Of a stretch of DNA of 64,000 nucleotides, positions 19,320-28,488 are shown in pieces. Within the stretch, counting starts at the first letter, position 1; each line of letters begins with the position of its first letter. The position numbers were made by a program, and so were the translations under genes. Where the stretch lies: contig DASPRQ010000103.1 in NCBI GenBank assembly GCA_035624355.1, positions 1 to 64,000 on the forward strand. Reading direction: 5' to 3'. The notes beneath the pieces were generated by a model, which searched no databases, was not told where the DNA came from, and saw nothing but the letters and a program-made list of their open reading frames with translations. Origin of the DNA: Usitatibacter sp035624355. Lineage in GTDB: Bacteria > Pseudomonadota > Gammaproteobacteria > Burkholderiales > Usitatibacteraceae.

Positions 19320-19390
19320 GCCGGAAAGCATACTCCAGGGGCGCGGCGCCGCCTTCTTGGTATGCTTCCGGGTTCACCCAGGATGCGCGC

Positions 19391-20905
19391 GTGAAGACCG
19401 AAAGATACCTCGAGCAGATCCTCACGGCGAAGGTCTACGACGTGGCGATCGAGACCCCCCTCGATCCCGCGCCCGCGATCTCGCGCCGGCTCGGCAGCCA
19501 CGTGCTGCTCAAGCGCGAGGACAAGCAGCCGGTCTTCTCGTTCAAGCTGCGCGGCGCCTACAACAAGATGGCGAACCTCGCGGCCGCGGAGCTCGCGCGC
19601 GGCGTGATCTGCGCCTCGGCCGGGAACCACGCCCAGGGCGTGGCCCTCGCCGCCCAGCGCCTCGGGGCGCAGGCGACCATCGTCATGCCCGTCACCACGC
19701 CGCGCATCAAGGTGGGGGCGGTGGCCGCGCGCGGGGCGAAGGTCGAGCTGCACGGCGACACCTACCACGAGGCCTCGGCGTACGCCACGGCCCTCGCGCG
19801 GCGCCGCCGGCTCACGTTCGTGCACCCGTACGACGATCCCCTCGTGATCGCGGGACAGGGCACCATCGGCGTGGAGATCCTGCGCCAGCATCCGCGGCCC
19901 ATCGACGCCGTCTTCGTGCCCGTGGGCGGCGGCGGCCTCATCTCGGGCATCGCCGCGTACGTGAAGCGCGTCGCGCCGCGCACGAAGGTGATCGGCGTGC
20001 AGCCCGTGGACTCGGCGGCGATGCACGCGTCGCTGCGCGAGGGGCGCCGCGTGACGCTCTCCCACGTCAACCTCTTCGCCGACGGCGTGGCGGTGCGCCA
20101 GGTGGGCCGCGAGACCCTGCGCCTGTGCCGCGAGCTCGTCGACGACATGGTGCTCGTGGACACCGACGAGATCTGCGCGGCCATCAAGGACATCTTCGAG
20201 GACACGCGCACGGTGCTGGAGCCGGCGGGCGGCGTGGCGCTCGCGGGAGCCAAGCGCTGGATCGGCCGCCGGCGCGCGAAGGGTGCGACCGTGGTCGCCA
20301 TCGCGAGCGGCGCGAACATGAACTTCGACCGCCTGCGCTTCGTGGCCGAGAGGGCGGAGCTCGGCGAGCATCGCGAGGCGGTGCTCGCGGTCACCATCCC
20401 CGAGCGGCCGGGAAGCTACCGCGAGCTCTGCGCGCTCCTCGGCAACCGCAGCGTCACGGAGTTCAACTACCGCTACGCCGCGGGCCGCGACGCGCACGTC
20501 TTCCTCGGCGTGGCGGTCTCCGGGCGCGAGGAGACCGACCGCCTCGTGGCCCTCCTCGGCAAGCACGGCATCCGCGCCGTCGACCTCTCCGACAACGAGA
20601 TGGCGAAGCTGCACGGCCGGCACCTCGTCGGCGGCCGCGCCGATCTCGAGATCCCCGAGATGCTCTACCGCTTCGAGTTCCCCGAGCGGCCCGGCGCCCT
20701 CATGAACTTCCTCGAGCGCATGGGCACCGGCTGGAACATCTCGCTCTTCCACTACCGCAACCACGGCGCCGACGTGGGGCGCGTGCTGGTCGGCATGCAG
20801 GTGCCCGAGGGCGAGCGCGGCGCCTTCCGCGCCTTCCTGCGCGACCTGGGTTACGACTACACCGACGAGTCGCGTAACCCGGCGTACCGGCTCTTCCTGC
20901 GGTGA
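19391..20905 (+). CDS. ilvA: Threonine ammonia-lyase, biosynthetic
   Basis: The 504-residue enzyme deaminates threonine to 2-oxobutyrate for isoleucine synthesis. The PLP lysine is Lys52 in SFKLRGAYNKM; SAGNHAQGVALAA and PVGGGGLISGIAAYVK bind cofactor phosphate. After about residue 325 come two ACT-like regulatory domains (LAVTIPERPGSYRELCALL and YRFEFPERPGALMNFLERMG), as in the long isoleucine-inhibited form. Start is GTG 19391. The next gene starts within its stop codon region (GTGA overlap). Confidence 0.95.
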   Translation: MKTERYLEQILTAKVYDVAIETPLDPAPAISRRLGSHVLLKREDKQPVFSFKLRGAYNKMANLAAAELARGVICASAGNHAQGVALAAQRLGAQATIVMPVTTPRIKVGAVAARGAKVELHGDTYHEASAYATALARRRRLTFVHPYDDPLVIAGQGTIGVEILRQHPRPIDAVFVPVGGGGLISGIAAYVKRVAPRTKVIGVQPVDSAAMHASLREGRRVTLSHVNLFADGVAVRQVGRETLRLCRELVDDMVLVDTDEICAAIKDIFEDTRTVLEPAGGVALAGAKRWIGRRRAKGATVVAIASGANMNFDRLRFVAERAELGEHREAVLAVTIPERPGSYRELCALLGNRSVTEFNYRYAAGRDAHVFLGVAVSGREETDRLVALLGKHGIRAVDLSDNEMAKLHGRHLVGGRADLEIPEMLYRFEFPERPGALMNFLERMGTGWNISLFHYRNHGADVGRVLVGMQVPEGERGAFRAFLRDLGYDYTDESRNPAYRLFLR

Positions 20906-23019
20906 GCGCCCCGCGCCATCGGGACCCGGCGAGGGCGGCGCTCGAGGGCGCGGTGGCGCACTTCCGCGCCGGGCGCGTCGCCGAGTGCGAGCGGGCGGTG
21001 CGCGAGCTGCTCGACGCCGAGCCGCGCCGCGCCGACGCGCTCGAGCTGCTCGGCGTCGCCCTCGGGATGCAGGGGCGCCACGCCGAGGCGCTCGCGGCGC
21101 TCGACCGCGCGCTCGACGCGCGCGCGACCTCGGCCTCGATCCTGCACAACCGCGCGCAGGCCCTCTTCCACCTGGCCCGCCTCGCCGAGGCGCGCGCCGA
21201 CCTCGAGAAGGCCCTGCGGCTCGCGCCGGATCGTGCGCCTTCCTGGAACCTGCTCGGCAGCACGCTCGCCGCCTCGGGAGATGCGCAGGGCGCGGAGCGC
21301 GCCTACCGCAAGGCGGTCCAGGCCGATCCCTCCATGGCCGAGGCGCACTACAACCTGGCGCGCCTCCTCCAGGAATCGGGGCGCGCCGACGAGGCGATCG
21401 CGGGCTATCGGCGCTCGCTCGCCCTGCGGCCGCAGTTCGCGCAGGCCCACAACAACCTCGCCAACGCGCTCAAGGTCGCGGGACGCACGGACGAGGCGCT
21501 CGCCCATTACGCCGAGGCGGTGCGCGCCGATCCGCGGCTCGCGGACGCGCTGTCGAACTTCGGCACGCTGCTGCGCGAGCTGCGGCGCTTCGAGGAGGCG
21601 ATCCCGCTGCTCGAGCGCGCCGCGCAGCTCAAGCCCGACTCGTCGCCGGTGCTGAACAACCTGGGAATCGCCTACCACGAGCGCCACGACGACGTTCGGG
21701 CGGCGGCCTGCTATCGCCGTGCGCTCGAGCTCGAGCCCGGTTTCGTCGAGGCGCGCAACAACCTCGGCAACGCGCTCGCCTCCCTCGGAGAGGAGGCCGA
21801 GGCGACCGCCTGCTACCGGGAAGTGATCGAGCGCGCGCCCGCCCATCCCGACGCGTACAGCAACCTGGGCGTGCTGCTTCAGGAGCGCGGCGAGGCCGAC
21901 GCGGCGATCGCCTCGTACCGCAAGGCGCTCGAGCTCAGGCCCGACCACTCGGACGCGCTCAGCAACGTCGGCTACCTGCTCCAGGAGCAGGGAAGGGTGG
22001 AGGAGGCGATCGCCTACTACCGCCGCGCCCTCGAGGCGAACCCGGGTCTCGCTCGCGCCGGCTACAACCTGGGGATCGCGCTCCTCGCGCGCCACGATTT
22101 CACGCCCGGCTGGGAGCTTCACGAGAAGCGGTTCGAGACCGTTCCCCCCATCGCGCTGGCACGGCGCCTCGCCATGCCGCCGTTCACACCCGCGGACTGG
22201 GAAGGACCCCACCGCGTGGCGGTCTGGCGCGAGCAGGGAATCGGCGACCAGCTCCTCTACTCGACGCTCCTGCCCGAGCTCGCCGAGCGCGGCCAGTCCT
22301 TCGTGCTCGAGGCCGACCGCCGCCTCGTGCCCGCGCTTGCGCGCGCGCACCCCGACTGGACGGTGGTGGAGCCCGGCGCGTCGGAGGCGGCGTTCGCCTC
22401 CTGCGATCGGCACATCGCCGTGGGATCGCTGGCGCGGCTTCTGCGGCCCACGGCTGCGACCTTCGCGCGCCAGCCGCGCGCGCTCCTCGCGGCCGATCCG
22501 GCTCGCGTGGAAGCCTACCGGTCGCGCATCGCCGCTCCGGGAAAGCGTTCGGTCGCCGTCTCGTGGCGCAGCTTCCAGCCGAAGGCCCGCGGATACCTCC
22601 AGCGCAAGAAGTCGATGGACCTCGCCGCGTTCATGGGCCTGTCGCGCCGCGACGACCTGCGCCTCCTCGACGTCCAGTACGGCGATACCGCCGCCGAGCG
22701 CGAGGCCTTCGCGACGGCGGGGGGACGGCTCGAGCGCTTCGAGGAGCTCGACCTGTACGACGACCTCGAGGGCGTGCTCGCGGCCGTGCAGGCCTGCGAC
22801 CTGGTGGTGACCACCAGCAACGTCACGGCCCATTTCGGCGGCGCGCTGGGCAAGGAGACGCTGCTCGTGTACCTCTCGGGCAATCCGCCGTTCCACTACT
22901 GGGTCCCGGGCCCCGACGGCCGGTGCCTGTGGTATCCCTCGGTGCGTGTCGTGACGGCGCGCGGGCTCGACACGTGGGACAAGGCGATGGCGCGCGTCGA
23001 TGAGCTCCTCCGCGCCTGA
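20902..23019 (+). CDS. TPR protein with C-terminal heptosyltransferase-like glycosyltransferase domain (copy 1)
   Basis: The first ~390 of 705 residues are roughly ten 34-residue tetratricopeptide repeats (for example AEAHYNLARLLQESGRADEAIAGYRRSLAL). The C-terminal ~300 residues start GWELHEKRF and contain VAVWREQGIGDQLLYSTLLPELA, DLEGVLAAVQACDLVVTTSNVTAHFGGALG and PPFHYWVPG. This layout is known from TPR proteins with an ADP-heptose-transferase-like (GT-B) domain, often near flagellin or pilin genes. Protein glycosylation is inferred, not shown. A paralogue follows with a 20-base overlap, and ilvA overlaps the start. Confidence 0.83.
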   Translation: MSAPRHRDPARAALEGAVAHFRAGRVAECERAVRELLDAEPRRADALELLGVALGMQGRHAEALAALDRALDARATSASILHNRAQALFHLARLAEARADLEKALRLAPDRAPSWNLLGSTLAASGDAQGAERAYRKAVQADPSMAEAHYNLARLLQESGRADEAIAGYRRSLALRPQFAQAHNNLANALKVAGRTDEALAHYAEAVRADPRLADALSNFGTLLRELRRFEEAIPLLERAAQLKPDSSPVLNNLGIAYHERHDDVRAAACYRRALELEPGFVEARNNLGNALASLGEEAEATACYREVIERAPAHPDAYSNLGVLLQERGEADAAIASYRKALELRPDHSDALSNVGYLLQEQGRVEEAIAYYRRALEANPGLARAGYNLGIALLARHDFTPGWELHEKRFETVPPIALARRLAMPPFTPADWEGPHRVAVWREQGIGDQLLYSTLLPELAERGQSFVLEADRRLVPALARAHPDWTVVEPGASEAAFASCDRHIAVGSLARLLRPTAATFARQPRALLAADPARVEAYRSRIAAPGKRSVAVSWRSFQPKARGYLQRKKSMDLAAFMGLSRRDDLRLLDVQYGDTAAEREAFATAGGRLERFEELDLYDDLEGVLAAVQACDLVVTTSNVTAHFGGALGKETLLVYLSGNPPFHYWVPGPDGRCLWYPSVRVVTARGLDTWDKAMARVDELLRA

Positions 23020-24781
23020 GGCGAAGGCGCTCGCGCTGCTCCAGGCGGGGCGGCTCGAGGAGGCGGAGGCCGCGTGGCGCGCGATCCTCGCGGAGCGCCC
23101 CGACGATGCCGACGCCCTGCACTTCCTCGGCTGCGTGCTCGCCCGCGCGGGACGGACGCAGGACGGGCTCGACCTCATCGACCGATCGCTGCGCCAGGCG
23201 CCGCGCAACCCCGCGTTCCTGAACAACCGCGCGCGCGTGCTGGCGGACGCGGGGCGGCTCGAGGAGGCGGTGGCCGACCTGCGCCGCGCCGTGCAGGGCG
23301 ACCCGCGCTTCGCCGCCGCGTTCCTGCACCTCGGGACGCTGCTCGGGCGGCTGGGCCGCGGCGAGGAGGCGCTCGCCGCGCTGCGGCGCGCCGCGGCCCT
23401 CGACCCGGGACAGCCCGGGGCGCACGCGGCGCTCGGGCGATTGCTGTTCGGCGCCCGGGATTTCGCGGGAGCGCGCGCGTGCTTCGAGCGGGCGCTGGCT
23501 CTCCTGCCGGGCGATCCCGACCTGCTCAACAACCTCGGCCTCGCCCTCCAGGCCGAGGGCGCGATGGACGCGGCCCTCGCGCGCTATCGCGAGGCCCTCG
23601 GGCGGCGGCCGCGCTTTCCGGAGGCCCTGCTCAACCTGGGCAACGCGCTGCGGGAGACGGGCGACCTGGCGGCGGCGGGCGAGATGTACCGCAAGGCGCT
23701 CGCCGAGCGTCCCGACTTCGTCGAAGCGCTGGTCAACGCGGCGAGCGCCGCGGCGGACGTCGGCGATCTCGGGGCGGCGCGCTCCCTCTTCGAGCGGGCG
23801 CTGGCGATCGCCCCGGGCTCGGCCGACGCGCGCTACGGGCTGGGGGTTGTGGCGCTGCGCGAGCGCCGCTGGGCCGAAGGCTGGGACGGCTACGAGCGGC
23901 GCTTCGCCACGCGCCCGCCGCAGGCCTCGTGGCGCGAGCTGCCGCTCGCGAGCCTCGCGCCGGGCGACCTCGATCGCGTGCGGCGCGTCGCCGTGTGGTC
24001 GGAGCAGGGCATCGGGGACCAGATTCTCTTCGCCACGCTGCTGCCGGAGCTCGCGCGGCGCGGGATCGGCGCGGTGGTCGAGGTGGATCCGCGGCTGCGC
24101 GAGGCCTTCCGCCGCAGCCTCCCCGGAATGGATTTCGTCGGCAAGCCGGCGCCGGACTCCGCCTTCGCGGGATGCGACGCGCAGCTTCCGCTGGGCTCGC
24201 TTCCGGCGCTCTTCCGCCGCGGCGCCGACGACTTCGCGCGCCAGCCGCGGGCGCTGCTCGAGCCCGACCGCGCGCGGGTCGACGAGATGCGCTCGCGGCT
24301 GGGCCCGGGCCGCTGGATCGGCATCGCGTGGAGGAGCCTGCAGAAGGGCGAGCGGCGCGCGATGGCCGAGCGCAAGTCGATCCCGCTCGAGGCGTTCGGG
24401 GCGTTCTCACGCGCCCCCGGGGTGCGCCTCCTCGATCTCCAATACGGCGACGTGGGCGAGGAGCGCGCGCGCTTCCACGCCCGCTATCCGGGGCTGCTCA
24501 CGCGGCTCGAGGGCCTCGATCCGTGGAGCGACCTCGAGGGGATGCTCGCCGCCATCGCGGCGTGCGAGCGCGTCGTCACCTCGAGCAACGTGACCGCGCA
24601 CCTCGCCGGGGCGATCGGCGCGCCCGCGACGGTCGTGTTCCTGCACGGCTGGCCGCCATTCCACTACTGGGTGCCGGACGAGGCCGGGCGCTCGCCCTGG
24701 TATCCGTCGGTCGAGGTGGCGGGGGAGAGGTCCTGGGCGAGCTGGGACGAGGCGCTCGGCGCTCTCGCCGCGCGGCTCTGA
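23000..24781 (+). CDS. TPR protein with C-terminal heptosyltransferase-like glycosyltransferase domain (copy 2)
   Basis: This 593-residue paralogue of the preceding gene has fewer TPRs (about residues 5-285). Its C-terminal domain is the same type: VAVWSEQGIGDQILFATLLPELA, CDAQLPLGSLPALF, RVVTSSNVTAHLAGAIGAPATVVF and PPFHYWVPDEAG. The two domains keep the same landmarks with clear divergence, so this is an old duplication rather than a recent one. It overlaps copy 1 by 20 bases. It ends just before a tRNA gene on the other strand; the pilin operon starts about 300 bases on. Confidence 0.82.
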   Translation: MSSSAPEAKALALLQAGRLEEAEAAWRAILAERPDDADALHFLGCVLARAGRTQDGLDLIDRSLRQAPRNPAFLNNRARVLADAGRLEEAVADLRRAVQGDPRFAAAFLHLGTLLGRLGRGEEALAALRRAAALDPGQPGAHAALGRLLFGARDFAGARACFERALALLPGDPDLLNNLGLALQAEGAMDAALARYREALGRRPRFPEALLNLGNALRETGDLAAAGEMYRKALAERPDFVEALVNAASAAADVGDLGAARSLFERALAIAPGSADARYGLGVVALRERRWAEGWDGYERRFATRPPQASWRELPLASLAPGDLDRVRRVAVWSEQGIGDQILFATLLPELARRGIGAVVEVDPRLREAFRRSLPGMDFVGKPAPDSAFAGCDAQLPLGSLPALFRRGADDFARQPRALLEPDRARVDEMRSRLGPGRWIGIAWRSLQKGERRAMAERKSIPLEAFGAFSRAPGVRLLDLQYGDVGEERARFHARYPGLLTRLEGLDPWSDLEGMLAAIAACERVVTSSNVTAHLAGAIGAPATVVFLHGWPPFHYWVPDEAGRSPWYPSVEVAGERSWASWDEALGALAARL

Positions 24782-24796
24782 CGCCCTGCGGAAAGG

Positions 24797-24872
<76 letters not shown>

Positions 24873-24882
24873 ACGGCCGACG

Positions 24883-24888
24883 ATTATA
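24883..24888 (-). promoter_or_regulatory. -10 element of the tRNA-Thr promoter
   Basis: A perfect TATAAT on the minus strand at 24888-24883 is placed so that transcription would begin about four bases before the mature tRNA 5' end at 24872. No convincing -35 hexamer is seen at the usual spacing. Confidence 0.45.
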
Positions 24889-25078
24889 CCGTCATCGGCC
24901 CTCCTCCCGGTAGCCGCGGGCGCGCGCAAGCCCTTGAAATCGGGGGCCGCAGGGCCCTCCGCCCGTCGGCCCGGGCTCGCCGCCCATCGGCTTAGAATGG
25001 CCGCGCGTCGGGATGCGCTTGTCGACCCGCCGGGCCGATCCTTAGATTGCCGCCTAACCCCCAGAAAGGGCTCCGAAA

Positions 25079-25540
25079 ATGCTGCGCAGACAACGAGGCT
25101 TCACCCTGATCGAGGTCATGGTGACCGTCGCGATCATCGCGATCCTGGCTGCCATTGCCCTGCCGAACTACCGCGACTACGTGACGCGGGGCAAGCTCAC
25201 CGAGGCCACGGGCGGCCTCGCGGACGCGCGGGTGAAGATGGAGCAGTACTACCAGGACAACCGCACCTACCCCACGGGCTGCGTGATCGCGCCGACCTCG
25301 CCGGGATTGAACAACGTGCAGGTGCAGAACCTGCAGTACTTCACCCTTTCCTGCTCGAACCTGAGCGCCACGACCTACACCGTCACCGCCACGGGCGTCG
25401 CCGACATGACGGGCTTCGCCTACACGATCGACCAGGACAACAACAAGACGTCGACCTTCAGCGGCTCGGGCGCGAGCTCGGGCTACACGGCCGCCTCGCC
25501 CAACAACTGCTGGGTCCTGCGCAAGGGCGGGTCATGCTGA
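25079..25540 (+). CDS. pilE: Type IV pilin PilE-like
   Basis: The 153-residue prepilin has a short leader MLRRQRG cleaved before Phe8, Glu at +5 (GFTLIE), and the hydrophobic helix VMVTVAIIAILAAIALP. Then comes RDYVTRGKLTEA with alternating polar residues, and a Cys pair near the C-terminus (NNCWVLRKGGSC) that can form the D-loop disulfide. Such PilE proteins are minor pilins in many Betaproteobacteria. It leads the fimT-pilVWXY1 genes and overlaps fimT by 7 bases. AAGGG precedes the ATG. Confidence 0.85.
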   Translation: MLRRQRGFTLIEVMVTVAIIAILAAIALPNYRDYVTRGKLTEATGGLADARVKMEQYYQDNRTYPTGCVIAPTSPGLNNVQVQNLQYFTLSCSNLSATTYTVTATGVADMTGFAYTIDQDNNKTSTFSGSGASSGYTAASPNNCWVLRKGGSC

Positions 25541-26118
25541 ATCGCGCCGCCCGCCCGGCCGGCTTCACGCTCGTCGAGATCCTCATCACGCTCGCGATCA
25601 TCGCCATGGTGATCGCCTTCGGGTTCCCCTCCATGAGAGTGTGGCTGCAGAACACGCAGCTGCGCAACGCCGCGGACTCGATCCTCGGCGGCCTTCAGTC
25701 GGCGCGCATCGAGGCGCTCAAGCGCAACACCACCGTGGCCTTCGAGCTGACGGACCCCAACTCGACCGCCTGGCATGTTTGCCTCTTCGACATCCCCTCG
25801 GACGCCTGCTCGCCGGGCGACCTCCTGGCCGCGCCGGGGTCGAGCTCGAGCAACGCGCGGGTCGGGGTCGAGACGGCGTTCACCAACTACGCGGCCCCCC
25901 TCAACGCCGGAAGCGGCGTCCCGGCGCTCGTGGCGTTCGATTCCTTCGGCCGCGTCTCGCCCAGCTCGCCGGTGAACATCGCGCGCATCGACCTGCGCAA
26001 CCCGACGCTCGCGGCCGGCGACGAGCGCCGCCTCTCGATCCGGATCGAAACGGCGGGCGAGGTGCACATGTGCGACCCGCAGCTTTCGAAGGCCGTCAAT
26101 CCGCAGGGCTGCCAATGA
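25534..26118 (+). CDS. fimT: Minor pilin FimT/GspH family
   Basis: The 194-residue prepilin has the leader MLNRAARPAG, cleaved before Phe11 with Glu15 at +5 (GFTLVE), and the helix ITLAIIAMVIAFGFPSM. The GspH/FimT signature LRNAADSILGGLQSARIEALKRNTTVAFEL follows. Minor pilins of this kind prime pilus assembly. The ATG at 25534 overlaps the pilE stop, and the stop overlaps pilV as ATGA, so the operon is tightly coupled. Confidence 0.88.
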   Translation: MLNRAARPAGFTLVEILITLAIIAMVIAFGFPSMRVWLQNTQLRNAADSILGGLQSARIEALKRNTTVAFELTDPNSTAWHVCLFDIPSDACSPGDLLAAPGSSSSNARVGVETAFTNYAAPLNAGSGVPALVAFDSFGRVSPSSPVNIARIDLRNPTLAAGDERRLSIRIETAGEVHMCDPQLSKAVNPQGCQ

Positions 26119-26534
26119 AGAAGATCGACATGAAACGGCAATCGGGGCGCCGGACGCCCGGCTCGCAGAAGGGCGTGATGCTCATCGAGGCCCTGGTGGC
26201 GATCCTCATCTTCACGCTCGGCATCGTCGCCGTCATGGGGTTGCAGGCCAACTCCATCATCCAGGTGGGCCAGGCGAAGTACCGCACCGACGCGAGCTAC
26301 CTCGCCAACCAGATCCTCGGGAAGATGTGGGTCGACCAGACGAACCTCGCGAGCTACCAGACGCCGGGCTATTCCGGCCGCGCGGACTGGGACACGCTCG
26401 TCGCCGCGACGCTCCCGCAGGGCGCGGCCAATATCGTGGTCGCGGGGTCGCTCGTGACCGTGACGTTGCAGTGGCGGCAGCCGGAGGACGTCGTGACCCA
26501 CCAGTTCCTCGCCGTCGGGAACATCAATCCATGA
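26115..26534 (+). CDS. pilV: Minor pilin PilV
   Basis: The 139-residue prepilin has a longish leader ending QKG, with cleavage before Val21 and Glu25 at +5 (GVMLIEALVAILIFTLGIV), the usual PilV N-terminus. The following GLQANSIIQVGQAKYRTDASYLANQI is also typical. It overlaps fimT and pilW by four bases each (ATGA). It is expected in the minor-pilin complex at the pilus tip, together with PilW, PilX and PilY1. Confidence 0.88.
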   Translation: MKKIDMKRQSGRRTPGSQKGVMLIEALVAILIFTLGIVAVMGLQANSIIQVGQAKYRTDASYLANQILGKMWVDQTNLASYQTPGYSGRADWDTLVAATLPQGAANIVVAGSLVTVTLQWRQPEDVVTHQFLAVGNINP

Positions 26535-27811
26535 GCCCGAACCCGCGCCGCGCTCCCTCCCGTCCCGCCGGCTTCACGCTGGTGGAGATCATGATCGGCC
26601 TGCTGATCGGCGTGATCGGCATCGTCGTCATCATGCAGACCTTCGCCGTCTCCGAGGGCTACAAGCGCACGGCCACGAGCGGCACCGACGCGCAGGTGAA
26701 CGGCGGCATCGCGCTCTACCTGCTGCAGCGCGACCTGCGCAACGCCGGCTACGGCATCACCCCGCTCGTCATGGCCGGGTGCACGTCGGTGGTCGTCTGG
26801 AACAGCGCCTCGGGGACGAGCACCGCCGTGCGCTGGGTCCCGGTGGACGTGAATCCCGCCGGCATCCCCGCGGGCGACCCGAACACCGACGTGATCCTCG
26901 TCGCGCACGGCACCTCCGACAGCTTCGTGACCGGCGTGGCCGCGAACCAGGTGGCGAACAGCACCGACCAGTTCGACATCACCGTCAACCGCGACGGGTT
27001 CCGCAACGGGGACCTGGTGGTCGGCGTCCAGCCGGGCGGCGGGGCCGGCGGCTCGACGAGCTGCGTGCTGAACGAGCTCACCGCCGTTCCGTCCGCCAAC
27101 GGCAGCTGCAGCGCGCCGCTGCCGCCGGGCAGCAGCTACCTCCTGCACGGCACCTCGGTCTACAAGAACAACTCGGCGGCCTGCGCGAACACGACCCCGA
27201 CGCACAACGCGGCGGGCGGCATCGTGGATCCGGGCGGGGTTCCCGTCCCGCGGCTCAACCAGGCGAACGGCGCCCAGCTCTTCGACATGGGCGGCGCCCC
27301 CGAGGTCAAGATCTACGCCATCCGCAACGGCAACCTCACGATGTGCAACGCGGTGACCGCCGACTGCACGAACGTCGCCAACTACGACGTGGTCGTGAAC
27401 GACATCGTGAGCATGCACGCGATCTTCGGCGGCGACTACGTCGGCTCGCCGCCGGCCGGCTCGACCGCGCTCGGCGACGGCGTCGTGGACCAGTGGAGCC
27501 GCAACCCGCTCGCGGCCGCGAACGACGTGCTGCGCACGCTCGCCGTGGCGATCGAGATCACCGCGCGCAGCAACCTCAGGGAGAAGCCGTCGCCGGGCTC
27601 GACGACGTGCGACACGACCCCCGATCCCACGCGGCCGGACCGCGCGCAGACGACGGACTGGTACCAGCCCTTGGCGGCGCTGGCCGTGGGATCGCTCGCG
27701 GGCGCGCAGATCGACGTCTCGCACGGCGGGGCCGTGACCGATTTCAACTGCTACCGCTACAAGCTGTTCCAGACGGTCGTCCCGCTGCGCAACCTGGTCT
27801 GGAGGCCGTGA
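26531..27811 (+). CDS. pilW: Minor pilin PilW
   Basis: The 426-residue prepilin-like protein has leader MSPNPRRAPSRPAG, cleavage before Phe15, Glu19 at +5 (GFTLVEIMIGLLIGVIGIVVIMQTF), then GGIALYLLQRDLRNAGYGI, which is characteristic of PilW. The large C-terminal domain has several Cys residues. It overlaps pilV (ATGA), and its stop shares a base with the pilX start. Confidence 0.88.
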   Translation: MSPNPRRAPSRPAGFTLVEIMIGLLIGVIGIVVIMQTFAVSEGYKRTATSGTDAQVNGGIALYLLQRDLRNAGYGITPLVMAGCTSVVVWNSASGTSTAVRWVPVDVNPAGIPAGDPNTDVILVAHGTSDSFVTGVAANQVANSTDQFDITVNRDGFRNGDLVVGVQPGGGAGGSTSCVLNELTAVPSANGSCSAPLPPGSSYLLHGTSVYKNNSAACANTTPTHNAAGGIVDPGGVPVPRLNQANGAQLFDMGGAPEVKIYAIRNGNLTMCNAVTADCTNVANYDVVVNDIVSMHAIFGGDYVGSPPAGSTALGDGVVDQWSRNPLAAANDVLRTLAVAIEITARSNLREKPSPGSTTCDTTPDPTRPDRAQTTDWYQPLAALAVGSLAGAQIDVSHGGAVTDFNCYRYKLFQTVVPLRNLVWRP

Positions 27812-28455
27812 TGGTTTCGAACGCGAGGAACGCCATGGATCGCAGGTCCGCACCGGCGCGGCGCCAGGGAGGCGTCGTGCTGATGATCGCCCTCATCGTG
27901 CTGGTGGCGATGACGCTCGCCGCCCTGGGGCTCATCCGCTCGATCGACACCGGCACCATGGTCGCCGGGAACATCGGCTTCCGCGAGGCGGCCACCGCGA
28001 GCGGCGACAGCGGCGTCGAGGCGGCGCGCACGTGGCTCATCGCCAACCAGCTCGCCCTCGACAACGACCAGCCGGCCGCCGGCTATTACTCCACGCGCCA
28101 GGACAACCTGGACATCACCGGCAACCTCACCGCGGGGGGCACGGACGGCGTGGACTGGGGCGGGTCGGATCCCTCCCAGCCGGTGAAGGCCTTCGACGCG
28201 GGCACCGCCCTCGACGGCACCGGCAACCACGTGTTCTACCTCATCCAGCGGCTGTGCTCGATCCCGGGGAGCGTCAACCTGCCGCTGCAGAGCTGCACGA
28301 CCGCCACGGTGAGCGGCATCGGCAGCACGCAGAACGCGCCCGACTATTCGTCGTACGGACTCTATACCCAGAACGAGGCCTACTACCGCGTCACCGCGCG
28401 GGTCAACGGACCCAAGAACACGGTGAGCTACGTGCAGGCCGTGATCGAGATGTGA
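27811..28455 (+). CDS. pilX: Minor pilin assembly protein PilX
   Basis: The 214-residue protein starts MVSNARNAMDRRSAPARRQG, then the hydrophobic GVVLMIALIVLVAMTLAALGLIRSIDTGTMVAGNIGFREAA, the usual PilX/PilX_N pattern, which lacks the +5 Glu of other pilins. Two Cys in the C-terminal half (RLCSIPG and QSCTTA) may form a disulfide. It starts within the pilW stop (TGATG) and is followed after 33 bases by pilY1. Confidence 0.86.
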   Translation: MVSNARNAMDRRSAPARRQGGVVLMIALIVLVAMTLAALGLIRSIDTGTMVAGNIGFREAATASGDSGVEAARTWLIANQLALDNDQPAAGYYSTRQDNLDITGNLTAGGTDGVDWGGSDPSQPVKAFDAGTALDGTGNHVFYLIQRLCSIPGSVNLPLQSCTTATVSGIGSTQNAPDYSSYGLYTQNEAYYRVTARVNGPKNTVSYVQAVIEM

Positions 28456-28488
28456 TGTGAATCGAGGAGCCCTCTCAAGGAGACGTTC

